From Macquaria australasica (Eukaryota; Chordata; Actinopteri; Centrarchiformes; Percichthyidae): a stretch of 64,000 nt of DNA. The translations under genes were made by a program, and so were the position numbers. The DNA is taken from the NCBI GenBank assembly GCA_005408345.1, contig SEMN01000530.1:1-64000 (forward strand), given 5' to 3'. This document shows, piece by piece, positions 37,791-51,320 of this stretch. A model generated the notes under the pieces. It did not search any database, was not told the DNA's origin, and saw only the letters and a program-made list of their open reading frames with translations. How positions within the stretch are numbered: the first letter of the stretch is position 1; every line of letters begins with the position of its first letter.

Positions 37791-40700
37791 TGATCATTTT
37801 CACATTACACATATTCATGTGCAGTTAAAATGTATAGCATCCATTGTTATCTTGCTAACCAAAGTTTAAATAGTGATGTTATAGCAATTGCATAGGTAAC
37901 AATAGTTTACTGTACAATGAGCAAAGAAATAATTATAAGCACTTCCATTTCTGCCCTGGCTTTTCCACGTTGGAATGAATAGACATTGCAAATGCAACCT
38001 ACCAGCTCAGAATTTCTGACTCCTGAGTGGACTTAAGCCTAAGTTCTTGTTCAGTGACCAGGCCAGTTGTGTGACCTTCCCCAGAGAAATGGATCTATAA
38101 GGAGGACGAGTGGGGCAAGAATACAGAAGAAGAAAGAGAGAGAGCTGTGAGTGTGGCATGGCAGTTAATCATGCTAAAGCTATACACTCCCTCAATCTAT
38201 CCATCCATCTGCCTCCCTCGCCTGCCTCATCCCTCTCTCTGTCTGTCTCTCTCTTACTCGCCATTTCTCTCCTCTCAGCTCATCTTTCATTTTCACCCAC
38301 TAGCCTCCCTCTTTCTCACCCTTTGTTGATCTCTCACCTCTAACCTGTTGCAGAAAGGTGTGTTATTTGTCACACACAGACATCAACCCAATTCTCTTTA
38401 CATCTGCAGTTCCATACCCATTCCCCAACACAGCTCACCCATCATGTCCTCACAGCATTTGTCCACTTTCCACCTTTTTTACCATGTAAACATTTCATAC
38501 TTATGGTAAATGTTCACATCATATTACATTTCCAGTGTGTTCTTAGAGATTACAGCTTTCCTAAAAATGCTGTAATCTCTAATTCAATGTGCAATACTCA
38601 CCTCTCATCTCAGTCTGTCCTTTGTCCATTGCCCCACCAAAACCTATCCTGAACACCTACTGAGAATTCATCCATTGGTTTCTTCTTCCCAGCTCTATCC
38701 TTTCAGTGATGGCTGGATGTCCACAGTGGGAGGTTGTCAGGACCAATCAGCTCCTGGCGTGTGTTGGTGATGGGATAGGTAGACTAAACAACCCTGCAGG
38801 ACCAGGTGAGCCTTGCGTTGCCACAATACTCAGACAGAGATGTAGTGCCTAAACAGATGGACAGCTCAGTCTGACTGCTGCCAATGATGCACCTATCGAT
38901 GAGCAAAAGGTGTGGGGGAGATTAAGACCTTGGTTACAAGCCTGAAGATGGCATATGTTGCTACATGTCAACAAGCACCACCAGTTATCTGCTAGATAGT
39001 TAAGTTTAAAGTTGAAGTTTGGTCAATTGGTTTACCAGGGGCAGGAGAAATTATGTTTGTGTGTATTTAGGAATGCGATGTAACTTTGAAAACATTTCAG
39101 TGAGTCAGTAATAAAAAAGTGTTGAAGTTAGATATTGAGGACTAGACAGATCCAGATCTTAGTGGTTTAGGTTGAAGAGAGCGCAGAATTTAGTGGAGAT
39201 AAGGAAGATATTTGGAAGGAAATTATAACGTAAGCATTTTTGGTGGGTTGTTAGGGTAGATTCTTTGTGAGTATTGAGGAGATTATAGTGTTTGCATGTG
39301 TGTGTAGGGGTTTTATGATGATATTTCTGTTTTTGTGCATGTCTCTCTATGTGTGTGCATATACATATAGAGTATATTCAGCCTATTTACACCAGCATTC
39401 AGAGGTGTTAGGGACAATACCAGCCACTCCCTTGCAAAGCAGTTTCCAATAGCAACGAAACCTTCATGCTTCTTCCTCTTAGATGGTTTCATATTGGTAT
39501 TATTTATATCACTGTACTTTTATTGGACCCACATGGGCATTTGCAGTGTATCATTATTTGTTTAATCTCTTTGTTATATTTCAAGTGAATGTGTTCCACT
39601 GTAATAATGGAGGCATTAAACTCAGAGGCTCATATTCAATGACTTACAGTAAGTGAGCAGTTAGGGCTTCTGACTAACTGACTTACTGCAGTGGGGATCA
39701 AACCTGTGATTTTTCAGTTACATCATGGATCCCCTTCATATTATGTTTACATGCATATAAAAATTATGACTGAGATTTTGATGCAGCCTTGTGAACAAAG
39801 CAGGATCCATGCAGTCACCATACTCATCATTATGCAGCAATGTTCTGGGCTTATTTGCAGTATCAGTATTTTTCTGCTATTAATAGAGTCTTATTAGACA
39901 TCTGTACACATTTCATTTCATTTCATATCTTTAGGTATGATTAAGCTGCGTATCATGTAATTGGTGGTTGTACTTATTGGTCTGTCAATTTTTGGACATT
40001 TAAAATGTTCACCACATGTCGCTTGTAAACAGCTAGGAATCACATTGTTGTCATATTACATTATTGTGTGCATATTAACATAGCCAGTGACAAAAGTGAT
40101 GGTTTTCACTGAATAAACAAATAAACCAACCTCAAGTTGCATATACAAGGACTCCTTCATTTAATGGCTCGTAATATTAAATTGTTTTTAGTTTGGCTGT
40201 GTGATCTTTTAATTACTGTGACTTTGTTTGCCTTTATAATTAGATTTAAACAGATGCTATTTTCATGTAGGAGGACAATAGAACAGTAAAACACTCAAAT
40301 CCATATTTTGTATTCTGCAGCAATCGAATATGTGATCCATCTCTTCTTTTCTAGCTGGCACTTTGGTGGAGGAAGAAAAATCCTGAAAGAAAGAGATTGG
40401 AGATTTTTTCTCCTCCTTCTCTGAAGTCGCTACAATGGCCCCCCTGCCTTGTTCGATCCCGAGAGTGTCTTGAAACCCAATGAATAACACCTAGATATTT
40501 TCAGTCCAACACACCCAAGTCATACTGAGTACAAAAAAAGGAACAAAATAAAGCTTCCTTTTTCATCTCGCCAGAAAAATAACATTCGTGGGCCTCCATT
40601 TTACTCCCAATTTCCCCATATTTTTCATTTCAGGGGGAACTGGCTTTTGTGAGGTCTATCAGGCTTCTAATCTGAAGCCATGAGGTGTCTGTGGTGTCCC

Positions 40701-43640
40701 TGCATGCCCTCTCACACTAAGTGAAACCACATCACATCCAGGATGTGATGCACTAATATGAAGACACGTTAAATGCATCTGCTAGGTGGAATTTGAACTA
40801 TTTTGATTACTGGTTTGTAATATACGACCACTTTGGCTACAGCACATCCCTGTGGTATTCTACGTGTTAAATATATATGTAAGTGTGAGGGCAACTTTGA
40901 CTGAGTCACATACTGATGCATCAATAGATTGGTTAAAAGTATTCAAATGTACAGATTGGATTTGTCCTTAGCTTATATTGTGCTATTTTTTCATCTCAGG
41001 TCTAATGTTACTGTGAAAATATAATTTCCCTTTGCAATAAATTAAATCCCTTTCGATGTATCTGTCTTCCTCTCTTGTCAGTGTTCAGGTGGATGTGTAT
41101 CTTAACAGCCAAGAAGAGCAGAGAAATATAAAATATATGTGTGATTAGCTTTCCATAGAAGAGACAAAATCAGGCTGATGATTTAGAAAGAAAACCCTCT
41201 ATACAGGTTGCACAATTATTTCATTAATTAAATAAAAGGGTGTTTTGTGATAATTGCGCAGAAGAATCTTTAACTTAGCAGGCTGCATCAAGTGAAACCT
41301 AGCTCCTCAGTTAGAGAGAGAGTAAATAAAGCAGTTGAGATGGCACAGCAAGGAACCTTATAGCCCAAAGCAGTAAACAATTGCTGGCAGAGATATGGAT
41401 ACAAGGCATGCAATGATAAATGTGTGGCTCTAAAATGAACAGTAGATTATAATACTACTTAAATAAATACATATATTTCCACATTAATGGACACTATTAA
41501 AAGGGGTCTATAAACTGTAAAATAATCTATGTAAACTATAGAAAGTTGATTAAAATAAGTAAATTAAAAGTAAATTCAAAAGTAACACACAAGAGAAAAT
41601 GCAACAAAATCAAATATGCTCCCATTTACATGTCTACTACTTTGGCTGCTTCCCTGGTTAGCTGGCACATCATTGGAGTCATGCATGTTGTGTCACTCTC
41701 TTACTATGATTTTGATGGGAATCCCACAAGGTCCCTGAGATATCTGTATTTTAAACCGCACTTGGTAGTTTTACACATTGGCAACCCCAAATTAGATTGA
41801 GAGGTAATGGTTGAGATATTATGGACAGCAGACAAATTAAAATGAATCCCTCCTTCACTCTGAAAAGGAGTTCTGCCTGTTCATGTGAAAACACTGGGGG
41901 CTGGGTTGGTTTTAGCTGTTGACGGGAAAATTAAGAAATTATGCATTCATAGCTGTAACACAAACATTTCCACCCACAATGTGGGAAGACAAAATAAGTG
42001 CTGTGCAGAACGACAGTGGAGAAGGTGTCAGGGAAGAGGCTGGAGAGTGTGAGTGTGTGTAGGACGAACAGACACTAACAGGTAGACATACAAAATGGGC
42101 GAGTGGTGGTGTGTGTATGAGTTGTGAGAGAGAGCAACAAATGGACAAACTTGAAGTGTGTGAAGGAGGTGTAGGTTGTCACAGATGGATGACTAAAAGG
42201 AAGGAACAGAAAAAGGTGGTGGATGGGAGGCGGGTGAGAAGTGGAATGTAAGAGCAGGCATGAATGGATGGCTGAATAGAGGAAGGAAAAAAGACAGGAA
42301 AAGACAGATGCCCAGTTGGCTAAGAAACAGATTTTTTAAAGGATGGGGAGGTGATTTCGTTACAGGAGCTAACTGCAAATATGCAAGCAAGATCAAAACC
42401 ATTTAAAGAAGCGTGTCTCAATGTGACAAAATTAAACCCAAAACATTGTTAAACCATTAGCTGTCTTGCAGCTGCACTAATCAAGATTTTATGTAAAAAT
42501 GCTGCAGCCGCGTAAATCACACAAGCAGACAAGGACACCCATTAAATCTACTAAATGACACCCCATTGATTAGCCCAGTCTGTACAAGTGCATTTCAGGT
42601 GTTTGTTATGTACACTTCTTTTCTGACAAGAAGTGAAAACTTGTGGATAAGCCACCATGTCACCTAATGTACGCCCAGAGACAAGTACAAGAAGTGATTT
42701 TACACTCAGTCTGATAATATAACCCTTTAACACTCCTGGGATGCCAGTGCATATGGTCTGTGCAGATGTGGCCATGTGAAACATCTGGCATGTAAACATT
42801 ATATGTGTTAGGAGGTATGGAATCATGGGAAAACGTGTGAAAACACTGGCTATATGAAAGTCAACATAGCTTTTTCCAGCAGTATGAAGGGGAAACAAAA
42901 GTTATCTGACAAGAGACCAGCCTCTTTAAAGTAGAGTGCTGTAACTTTAGCCCTTGGAAAGAAGCCGCATTCCCTATTGAATGCTTTTAAACACTCTTTA
43001 AATGCACAAATACCCCTATATAAATATTCTTCAAATGCGCATGTCAACATATCAATCATTACAAAGTGCATTGTTCACTTCTAGTCAATTATGGTCTGCT
43101 CCAAACTGCATGACTGGCATCTGTGAATTGGCTTGACATTTACAATGGGGCTGTCTTCAACAACCATGAAAATAAAGAGAATTTACACTGGACTGTGATG
43201 TAAAACTAACTGCGCTGTAGTACTTGATGTCTATTTCACTCTCTCCCCGGTCACGATAGAGTCTGAGTGAACAAGGTGTTCCACTCACGCTAACTTGATG
43301 AAAACCGACTTAGACGGGGAAGAGCAGCTTGGATTTTATTTTTTTATTAAATGTCTTATTCAATCAAACTTTCTTTTCCTGCCACCCTGCCATCATTCAC
43401 ACTCACACGTTAAACATCCAAGAAGTGGATTTTCTTAAATCAGTCAGTCTATCGTTCAGTATAGGGATACCGGCATTAAGAGAGCCCATCAAAATCAAAA
43501 TGTGTCATCTTTGCCCAACTACCAGCAACAGCACATACACTTAATCAAGACATTTCGTTGTTTGGATGAGCTTGAGGATTTCTTTGTCCCACAACACATA
43601 CTTATGTGAGTGTTTTCCAATTTGCCAACTCTATGGTTAA
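37791..43640. other. No gene seen; intergenic or intronic DNA
   Basis: No supported exons. A pyrimidine-rich tract lies at about 38185-38340 and a purine-rich tract at about 42000-42330. A 10-bp perfect inverted repeat with a one-base centre (CATCACATCC A GGATGTGATG) lies at 40730-40750. A B-box-like GGTTTGATCCC on the minus strand near 39697-39707 may mark a decayed tRNA-derived SINE. Confidence 0.5.
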
Positions 43641-43800
43641 GGTATGGCTTAATTTAGTCAACTAAAACTGCTTGGTTAAGGAAAGTTCATGGTTCACCTT
43701 CATGGTTCCAAGAAACAATCTGGACTGCTGGTAGAAGATGGGCCACAAAACGTAGTCACAACGTAGACACTTTGTACCCCCAAAGACTTAACCCCACACC
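43640..43800. repeat. Possible dispersed repeat fragment
   Basis: The block containing CTTGGTTAAGGAAAGTTCATGG and GGACTGCTGGTAGAAGA resembles a dispersed noncoding repeat of fish genomes that carries TTAGGGAAAG-type text. A related short stretch (GGTTAAGGTTAGGGAAGG) occurs near 45110. The class is unknown and the assignment is from memory of similar sequences. Confidence 0.3.
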
Positions 43801-46800
43801 CTCCCTATAGGCTTTTTTGGAGCAGTATAACAATGTCACCCTACTTCTGCTACTGGGAAACAGTTATTACTTGCACAACCCCAAGAGGTAGCTTGTCAGA
43901 ACAATGTAAACATAGGCTGTTTTAAGCATTTGAACAAATGACCAATGCTGTAGTTCATCTGGTAAGGGCATTCTTTGAGAGTCAAGTACAAAAACAGCTG
44001 GTGCTCACCCGTATACTGTCCCACTGGCAACAACTTATTGCTTCCATGTTAGCACAACTTATGGCAAAAACATATTGTTATATTTATAGATTTGAATGCC
44101 ATCCCAACACAACATTCAGTATGCCAAGCGTTTTAAATTATCAGTTTTAAAGTTTTTAACTTTAAAAAGAAATGGTAGGAATTTCCTCTCCTCATTTGGG
44201 GACTCCTCTGTTAAGATTAATGTAGGTAATCAGTCTGATGACATGAAAAATCAACTACTTCACTGGGAATATCCCGGATTGTTAGCTCACTTCATGATGT
44301 AAATGAATACTGGCAAAGATGATACAGGGACAAGAGAACCTTACATTCATGCTGTAGAGTTTGTGATCTTACACAGGTTAAAATAAATGTGTAGCCATGG
44401 ACTTCTCCTCTGTCCTCGCATTTTGTCTGAATATTACATTATGTCAAATACAGATACTCCGGCACCGCGGCTTAAGGAAAGTCCTAACTGACTATTTACA
44501 GTCCCAAGGAAGTGAGGAGCTTTTCAGCGGGCGCCTTGTCTGCTGTGATATCTGTCAACATGCTGAGGGGCCGCTATAAGGCGTCCTTTGGGATCCCTCA
44601 AGTGAAGATTGCCAAATTCTCCCTGTCAGGCTAGTATAAATATTTCCTTTGTGTTTATTGTGCATTATGCAGGGGCTGTAACATGTGTTGGGCTGTGTTT
44701 TTTGCTGGTTTTTGTTTTGCTGTGTCTGGTTAAAGTGATGCTGTGTAGTTACTCCACCTGTCTGGTCTGGTTGTGCTCCACTGACAAGATAAAAAAGCTG
44801 GTTTGCATGTAATCCAGTTTCTCCTTGTTATCTTTCTTTATACAGGAGGCTGTCAGGTCTCTCTGCAAAATGGATTTTGTCAGTTTTGTGTTTACTAGCT
44901 CATACACACAGGTTATAGAAGAATACACAAGACCTTTCCCTGAATTGTTAAAATATTCCATCCCATCCTCTAAACAGCACTTATTTCTTTAAAAAAAATT
45001 GTTCCTCAAATTGTATCTAAAGTAGAAGTTTAATGAGTGCTATCAAAATAACCTTGGCAATACTGCGTTCTCACTTTCTACAATATCTGCACATGGTAAC
45101 TCCAGTATGGTTAAGGTTAGGGAAGGATTGCGGTTATGGCGTAAAACCATCATCTGATAGACAAAAATAAAATCAGCTTTGTGTATTTACTTTCTGAATA
45201 AAGTGTAAGATGCTTAATTATTTTGAATCATATACAGTATAATCTAAATTACTGCAGCTGTCTCTCCTGATGTGTTCTGTTTCTGGTGTGTTTCAATTTA
45301 ATTTCCTGTTGGATGACAGCCTGTGATGACACAGATGATGAAATATGAAACTGGGATCTAATCTAATCTAAACAATTCTAATATAATCAAATCAAATATA
45401 ATGGTCACAGTTTGTGTCATACAATTCTTTATTCTGCAGCTTATAACATGTCACAGCTAAAATAATTGGTTGTCCGAGATTAGGGGTACATTACTTAGTC
45501 ATGCTTTTGTTTGGGATATTCATGCCTTATAATGTGTCATGATTTGTTCCGACTATCCACAGCACCATGCAGGCCAGGCACTGATAGGATGACCTGCGTG
45601 AGTAAACAAACATGCTTGGCTGCACAGAGTGTTGGGATGCCTGTCTCAGGGTCTGAGTACACATGATATGACCTGGCATTTGGACCTTGCCAGTGCCCCT
45701 TGGCCTGGCTACCTGCTGTGCCCTCTAAGCCACCTCTTGCTGGGAACAAGATGGACTGGGATAGAGGCGGAGGCAATCACCATAGTGGCATCATTTGGCT
45801 GTCAGCCACGTTGAAAGACAGGCTGTCAGCTGAGCCTGCAGACTTGACGTCAGGAGGCGCCGTGCATTACAGCATTACCTCATCCTGTAACAGTACCTGC
45901 AGACCATGAGCAAGCAGGAAAGAGAGTCTTCTAAGCGTATTTGTCTTATATTTATATTTCACGTTTTTTTGTTGACTGACCAGTTAGTCCATTTACTTAC
46001 AGAGGGATTTCATGTGTGTTATACTTTACAAAGGTCATGTAAAATACTCTGATTGCTCTCAATTGTTTGCCCCTAGTTTCACAGGCTCTCTGTGGCTGAA
46101 GTCATGGGCACGCTGCATGTCAGCAGTAAAGTGGTATTTCTGTATGCTCACATATGTAGGGACTGCACAAATAACAGTAAGAAATATGATAACAGTGGTC
46201 CCACTGATTTAGATTCCCTGAATTTGCCAAGGCCGTTTTGCATGAAAAGTTCCGTATTTTGGAAGAGGAAGTGCAAAAATACTAAGGCTGTGTTGAGAAA
46301 TGGGAAGTTGAATGAACCTTTTATTCTCCAAAAACCTCAAGTACAGCAGACACAGAAGGAGCATGCAGCAAAGATGTCCATGGAGCTGCACTGACTTAGT
46401 TACCTAAAATAAATCCATTAATATAAAAGAAATAACTAAACACTGATTCTTAGAAAGAAAATGAGGGCAATAACAGTAAATAGCGCAATATCTAGACCAT
46501 TTCATAACACCTTACACAGGGAGTTGTGTTTGTGTGCGAATTCATTTCTTTTTTTACTTCACGAGTAGAATGCACCTGTCACAAAGTAATGCGTGATTGT
46601 GTGATGAGCTGCTGCCTTAGTAAATCATGTGATAATTAGATGCAGGTTGGGAGCGCAAATTGAATGAATGACAAACCTGCCCAAATTTGAGCCTTGAGAT
46701 TTCACAGAAAGAGAAGAAAGTGAAAGGAAGAAAGAGATTTCTACATCCTCTTAGACAGCTATTTTTGCTAGCCAACTAATAGGTTATATGAGCAAGCATC

Positions 46801-48332
46801 AGTGCAGTGTGATGCAATCCTATCTTATCTATCCATGTGAATATCAGTCTATTTATATTGCTTGTGTGTCCGGTAAATATGTATTATTAATCCGCTCATG
46901 GCATTGCTTAAAGAGAACTCCAAATAGTTGAGATGATCTGGGATACCTATTTTCTGAGGAAACTGTAAATATTGTATATAGCTTGTAAGCGTACTGTACT
47001 GTATATTTTATACTGGAAGGAGTAGGGCTGAACTGTTCTTGCTTTCTAATGTGGAATGTCCAGATTTTGGGGGGCTACTCTTATACGCCTTTGTACACAG
47101 ACCACCTATTAAAGTACAGTATTCGACAAGTGTTAGATACTATTTGGTGACAAAATATATTTTCATTCAGTCATAATCGAGGATTTTACAAAGTGTACTT
47201 TGACACATTTGGCACAGCAGCTATACTATGAAATAAACTACACATTCCTTATACATGTCTTACCATGACGTGTGAGACGTGTGTAGAGGCTGTTTGATTA
47301 GTAACTGATCTTTTCGGCTTTTATTGCATTTTATCTCAACAACTCAGTTTCTGCATCCATGCAGAGGTTCCCCAAATAGAGTTTCTTTTCCAAGCCGGAT
47401 GTACAGTAGTTATTACAGGTGGTAATGCACGTTTTCAGAGCATTTACAACACTCACATTATGAATTCTATACCAACTGTGACGGTATAGTCCTTAGGAGG
47501 TCCAGAACTAAGTCCTTGTGTAAAACTCAAGAGAAAACACATGTGCACCATTCTCGACCACCAACCTCCTATATAACAAAAAAGTCTCATATCTTGGTCT
47601 CACTGCCTATTTCTACAACCCTCCTGACCTCACTGTAACAGCAATGAAAATGCTGAATCACATCACCATAGGATAACCCTGATGCCCTTTTCTGAAGGAG
47701 TCACATCCACCCAACAAAAGTACTGGCACAGGTGCTACCACTAACAGGAAGTCTGTTTTTAGCAGGAAGTGGACACTTTTTTAATATTGATGAAGGAGGT
47801 TTGTCCCAGGTGAGCTGTGGGGAATTGGTAGATTTAGCTGACATTACAGTCCATCTGGTAGGAAGAGCCATTCACCATTACAGCATTACATACCGAATAA
47901 GATGATTTATGCTTAAAACCTGTATGGGTGACAGTTTGTCAGAGGGACAGGAAATGTTATTTTCAGCTCCTCAGCATCAGCATTGAGGGGTCCCTGTAGA
48001 GCACCATGTATGCGATGTCACATAGTGATTCAATAGCAGTCTTCTTGTTCCTGCTGGATATAATACTGATTTTGATATAGATATTTTTTAGTTTTGTTGA
48101 CAGTCAGAACAGAACACGTTGAGTACGAGTGGATATTTTTTTTCTTTTCACTGGTCTGTATTGATATTATAATTATTGTCAAAAACACAGCTATTTGTCA
48201 AGGGTTTTATCCGTGGTAATGATTGCTCATAATCGTAATTCTACAAGCACAAGGGAGCCCACTAATAGGTTTTTTAGGACTTACCATTCTCCTCTGCAGT
48301 GCAGCCCTCAAAATTGTCTTTGTAGAGAGGTG
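43801..48332. other. No gene seen; CRE palindrome noted
   Basis: No supported exons. A TCTAATCTAATCTAA-like tail lies near 45354-45365. A full palindromic CRE, TGACGTCA, lies at 45845-45852 in a locally GC-richer segment (45540-45910). Confidence 0.5.
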
Positions 48333-48547
48333 GGTTACATATGTAACCATAGTTCTCAGAGTAAAGCCCAGCTTGAGGCAGCTCCAAGACCCTCTCCAAC
48401 AAAACTGTATCCAGGGAGTTTTAGGTGTTCAGCCACCTCACAGGTGTTTTGTCTTATTATCCACATCACCAGACCCCTGTGAATATATGAAATGTTTAAG
48501 TGAGAGGTAGTGTCTTTGCTCAGATAACTATGGTTATTTATATGACC
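48333..48547. mobile_element. MITE, 215 bp with about 34-bp inverted termini
   Basis: The left end (48333-48366) and the reverse complement of the right end (48514-48547) share the exact core TAACCATAGTT and about 27 of 34 positions overall, ending in AGAGTAAAG / GAGCAAAG. The left end also contains the perfect 16-bp palindrome GGTTACATATGTAACC. The interior is noncoding. The superfamily was not determined and no clear target duplication was seen. Confidence 0.62.
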
Positions 48548-48840
48548 TTCTATTATGCTATTAACACTTCATCATAACGTTTTTGTTGGATTCCAATGGT
48601 ATCATAAAGTGTTCAGACAATTTAAACAGTTTAAACATGTATTTACACTCTCTTCACTTTGTGAGCGGGTGGAGTAGCAGCACAGACTGAAGGTCTCTGC
48701 TGAAAGGTATTATGGGAAACCACTGCCTGTAACACAAGCATGGTCAGGGGACAGTAAAAAAACAATTTCCACTTGACAAACAAGGACGAGGAAACAAGGG
48801 ATTGAATCTCTGCTAAGTCAACGCATGTGCTTTTTAGACA

Positions 48841-49030
48841 TTTCTCATGTGAAAATTAGGACACCACATGTGAAAACAATTTCACAGATGTGATTTATGG
48901 TATGTGAAACAGCATTTCACATGTGATGGATTCACATGTAAGTATATATAAGTAAGGGTTTTGGACATTTAACATGGAAAAAATCACAAAAGGCATATGT
49001 GGTGTTTGGATATTTCAGATGTGAAAGTTC
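48841..49030. repeat. Cluster of CACATGTGAAA-type palindromic motifs
   Basis: CACATGTGAAA or a close variant (ATGTGAAA, TTTCACATGTG) occurs about six times in 190 bp, in both orientations. The core CACATGTG is a palindrome. It may be a small nonautonomous element built from inverted units or a decayed minisatellite. Confidence 0.5.
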
Positions 49031-49048
49031 AGTTCAGAAAGGTCAGTC

Positions 49049-49680
49049 TGTTATGGCTGTGACTCCTGTAAATTCCCTAGTGTTTCCTTGTGTTTTCCCC
49101 TTCCCTGTGTTCCCAGTGCTCCCGTCTGTCTCTCTCAGTCTATGTTTCTGTTTGTGTGTGGTGTGTTGGCGTGGTCTTCCCTTCCTCGCTCTCCTGGCTC
49201 CCGACGCTGCTTCTCCAGCACACCTGTCTGCAATCGGCTCATCACCCATCCCAGTTTGCTCACCTGCCTCTCATCAGTTCATCAGCCTGTAGTATATCTA
49301 TCCCAGATCCTCAGTGGTAGCTACGCTCTATGGCTGACTTAGTTTATGTTTCTAAAGTTGATTCAGTGTCTTTGTGTTTCATATACTAACCTGGTTCTCT
49401 TGTGTCCCAGGATTATCGCCTGCCTGCCTGTCTCCTGCTTGCTAACCTGCCTGCCTGCCAGCCACTCCCGAGCTTCCAGCTAACCTCTGCCAGCCACCTT
49501 CCCCTCATCCCCTCCACTCACGCCAGCTCCTCCATTACCATCACTCACTCCTGCTGCCACTGGGTCCCCATTACCTGCCATCAGCCCTTCATCCAGATCC
49601 TCTGCTACAATAAAAACTCTTTTCTTTCCATCTCACCCCTGTCCGTGTCCTGTGTTTTGGTGCCTCCTGAGTTCCTAACA
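49049..49680 (+). mobile_element. LTR-like block, probable solo LTR (632 bp)
   Basis: It begins TGTTATGGCTGTG and ends CTCCTGAGTTCCTAACA, giving the TG...CA boundaries and short inverted ends (TGTTA/TAACA) of a long terminal repeat. A poly(A) signal AATAAA lies at 49609-49614, about 70 bp before the end. The flanks CAGTC and GAGTT match at only three of five positions, so any target duplication has decayed. A 141-codon open frame inside it is an artefact of this C-rich sequence. Confidence 0.55.
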
Positions 49681-51320
49681 GAGTTGACTATAAACAGCAT
49701 TCAACACAATAGACATTCTCATCATAGCCTTCACACTTTGGTGAATGCATTTAATCGCAGTTTCTTATTGCATATTATACAGTTTAATGGTATATTTTTT
49801 ATTGCACCACACAGCAGAACACAATAATGTTAGGTGATTTCTCATTTGTAGGCCTATGTGCAAAAGAAACACTAACTCTGAATGTCCAAATGAATAATCG
49901 GTGTAATAATGATGCTGAGTTGGTCTAAGCTGAAAAAATGCCAGTGGCAAGACAAAGTCAAGGCAGTTTATTTAAGAACACTAACCACATACAACACTTG
50001 TTTTGGCCACTGAGACTCTTCTCACAATTGAAATGTATGAGTCAGACCATCCAGAAAATAGACTATGAGGTGTTTCTCATTCCTTTTTTTCTCTTTATGC
50101 GGCTCCTTTGAGCTCTTCTTTTGTTCTGATAGTTGACAGGTCAAATAGAGAATCCTATTAAACGCTCTCTTGAAATTGCCAAAACAAGTATATCAATGAT
50201 CGTCTCAGATAAATACCTTTCCTCCTGTCACAGATTCTTATTGGTAATGAAAGGCAAACTTGAAGCAGTGCCCACCGATTGACTAGACCAGACCTTCATC
50301 ACTGTCAAGCAGCTATTGCACATTTACAACATATCGTATTTGTTACAGTATAAGTATACCACTTGAATGACACTTTTAAATTTAGATCTTCAACCCAGCG
50401 GTGTTGCGGCTGAGAGATTTTGTGAGATGCTCACAGCAGCTGTTTGTTTGTTACAGAGACAGGGCATGTGGCAGGCCCCTGTCGAAACAGAGACTTGCTT
50501 ACTGACTATATGAAGGTATTTCACATGCCTATGGGCTGGCAAGCTTGGATCGTCCAGGTGTAGTGAAAGTACACTATATTAGGAGTATGGTCGCCTCAAC
50601 AGCTCTCTTTGCTGGAATGGTGACAGGACTTAGCCAGCAGGCCTGTCTTCACATTCCCACCTTTTTAGAAAAAAATTCATTTTATCTCCATCCTTAGCTC
50701 CTGTTTTATTTCTTTACCTAACACGACTTCTCTCTGTTTCAGCTTACTGACACTGTACCACAAGTGTAGGCTATAGCATGCAGAAGCCCTGACTTTACTT
50801 AGAGCACATAGGGTCCCTGCCATGAAAAATACCTACACACTTGTATATTATCTTCTGCGTTAGCACACCCATGAAGTTCCAGCTGTGCTATACCCCCTTT
50901 ACCTAAATCCAAATGACAGTCCCTGTGAATATTTTCTGGAATGTAATTGAACGGAGCTGTGGCACCACATTAAAATTAATTTCATGTTTGTGTCTGCTGC
51001 ATATTTTCACCCAAATGATTGTAATGGAAATGATCATGTGCCTGAGCCTGCATATAAAGAGAGAAGCTGCTCCTCAGCTAAGTGTCTAGGATGCTAATAG
51101 GGAGATGTTTTATGGCCTGAGACACACAGAGGAGAGCAAGGGAGGTGTAATGGCAGAATATACTACACCCTCTCTGTGGAGCAGACACCTGGCTCATTCT
51201 CTGCATCTATTCCTCTAGTTTTGTGACTCAAACCTGGCTTAGATGGGTATTTATGGGAATAGTTTGCTTCAGGTATGTTGCACCAAACGTTAATCTGAAA
51301 GCCAGCAATCAAGGAAAAGT
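49681..51320. other. No gene seen; intergenic DNA
   Basis: No supported exons or recognisable repeats apart from short low-complexity tracts. Confidence 0.5.

Noticed and set aside
42551..42898. 115-codon minus-strand open frame
   Set aside because: No recognisable domain or exon signals; a length expected by chance in 64 kb.
49402..49827. 141-codon plus-strand open frame
   Set aside because: Most of it lies inside the pyrimidine-rich LTR-like block; the peptide is Ser/Pro/Leu/His low complexity without a domain.
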